Source: Bacillota bacterium (GTDB lineage Bacteria > Bacillota > Clostridia > Christensenellales > UMGS416). Taken from it: a DNA stretch of 5,599 nucleotides. Both the position numbers and the translations under genes were made by a program. Positions 4,898-5,599 of the stretch are shown piece by piece. The notes beneath the pieces are model-generated. The model was not told the origin of the DNA. It did no database searches and was given only the letters and a program-made list of their open reading frames with translations. The stretch lies in NCBI GenBank assembly GCA_023428265.1, contig JAEYYW010000024.1:1-5599 (forward strand), written 5' to 3'. Each line of letters opens with the position of its first letter. Position 1 is the first letter of the stretch.

Positions 4898-5599
4898 TCA
4901 GCGCAGCAGGTTCAAAGCATCCTCCACCGTCTGCACGCTGACCAGTTCCAACCCGTCAGGAGCCTTGACCCCTTTCAGGTTGCGTTTTGGCAGCACCACG
5001 GTGGTAAAGCCCGTTTTGGCACATTCCGCCAGGCGGGTTTCCGCACGGCCCACCGGGCGCACTTCCCCTGTGAGGCCCACCTCGCCGAAAACCGCCACAC
5101 CGTCTGGCAGCGGCCGGCCGCGGAGGCCCGATGCGATCGCGAGCGCCACGCCCAGATCGGCGGCGGGCTCATCAAGCTTCAGGCCGCCGGCAACATTCAG
5201 ATAAACGTCCTGATCAAAAAGTCTTAAGCCTGCCCGCTTCTCCAGCACCGCGATCAGCAGCGCCATGCGGTTATAGTCGATGCCGGTGGCCATGCGCCGG
5301 GGTGTGCCAAACACGGTGGTGGACACCAGCGCCTGTATTTCCACCAGCACCGGCCTTGTGCCTTCCACGCTGACCGTTACGATTGAGCCGGGGCCGTTGG
5401 CACGGTCGGAAAGCAGCATTTCCGATGGGTTGCTCACCTCCGCCATGCCTGTTTCCCGCATCTCAAACAGCCCGATTTCATTGGTGGAGCCGAAGCGGTT
5501 CTTGGCAGCCCGCAAAATGCGGTAGGAGTGCATGTTGTCGCCTTCGAAGTTCAAAACGGTATCCACCATGTGCTCCAGCACCCTTGGGCCGGCCAAGGC
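4898..5599 (-). CDS. radA: DNA repair protein RadA (Sms), C-terminal half only
   Basis: RadA is a RecA-like, DnaB-type ATPase that drives branch migration during homologous recombination and repair. The window holds the last 233 or so residues of a protein usually about 455 long; the zinc finger and Walker motifs lie outside. The frame is open to base 5599, and the TTG at 5596 is an internal Leu codon (reading ALAGPRVLEHMVD), not a start. Counting residues from that TTG, the diagnostic RadA motif KNRFG is at 32-36, followed by STNEIGLFEM. From about 80 to the end is the Lon-protease-like domain, with TTVFGTPRRMATGIDYNR (93-110), DEPAADLGVALAIASG (142-157) and FGEVGLTGEVRPVGR (170-184). The gene stops with TGA at 4900-4898, three bases before the DUF559 cassette. 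In B. subtilis disA follows directly; here it does not. Confidence 0.95.
   Translation of the reverse strand, partial: ALAGPRVLEHMVDTVLNFEGDNMHSYRILRAAKNRFGSTNEIGLFEMRETGMAEVSNPSEMLLSDRANGPGSIVTVSVEGTRPVLVEIQALVSTTVFGTPRRMATGIDYNRMALLIAVLEKRAGLRLFDQDVYLNVAGGLKLDEPAADLGVALAIASGLRGRPLPDGVAVFGEVGLTGEVRPVGRAETRLAECAKTGFTTVVLPKRNLKGVKAPDGLELVSVQTVEDALNLLR

Noticed and set aside
5594..5596. TTG as a start codon for the RadA fragment
   Set aside because: The frame continues to the window edge and the surrounding residues ALAGPRVLEHMVD are internal RadA sequence.

Overview
The window looks like chromosomal DNA from a fairly GC-rich member of the Bacillota (Clostridia-like). A DUF2935 protein, a YacL-type membrane PIN/TRAM protein next to radA, a Bacillus/Clostridium-style MnmA and strong GGAGG ribosome binding sites all point that way. 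The genus cannot be named from the sequence. There are six protein genes and no RNA gene, CRISPR array or classical transposase.

The left part reads rightward. A DUF2935 ferritin-like protein comes first; its start codon probably lies one base outside the window. It is followed by mnmA (tRNA 2-thiouridylase), which has its own extended -10 promoter and a very short leader. mnmA ends at a perfect 11-bp hairpin that serves as a two-way terminator against the genes converging from the right.

The right part reads leftward: radA (3' half only), a small DUF559 (Vsr-like) nuclease, a THUMP/UPF0020-type RNA methyltransferase, and yacL. In Bacillus subtilis the order is radA-disA-yacL. Here disA is not between radA and yacL; the nuclease and the methyltransferase occupy that place. 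yacL also has its own promoter.

The most interesting structure is a 534-bp cassette at 4361-4894. The AT-rich DUF559 gene sits between two 57-base structured repeats in exact inverted orientation. The copies match at 44 of 57 positions, and eight of the 13 differences are compensatory stem changes or loop changes, so the folded shape appears to be conserved. Both outer ends read outward as near-consensus Shine-Dalgarno sequences. The cassette starts three bases after the radA stop codon. I interpret it as a small mobile or domesticated REP/MITE-like element whose cargo is a Vsr-like nuclease and whose ends let it sit inside an operon without silencing the next gene. That function is inference; the repeats, hairpins and covariation are directly visible.
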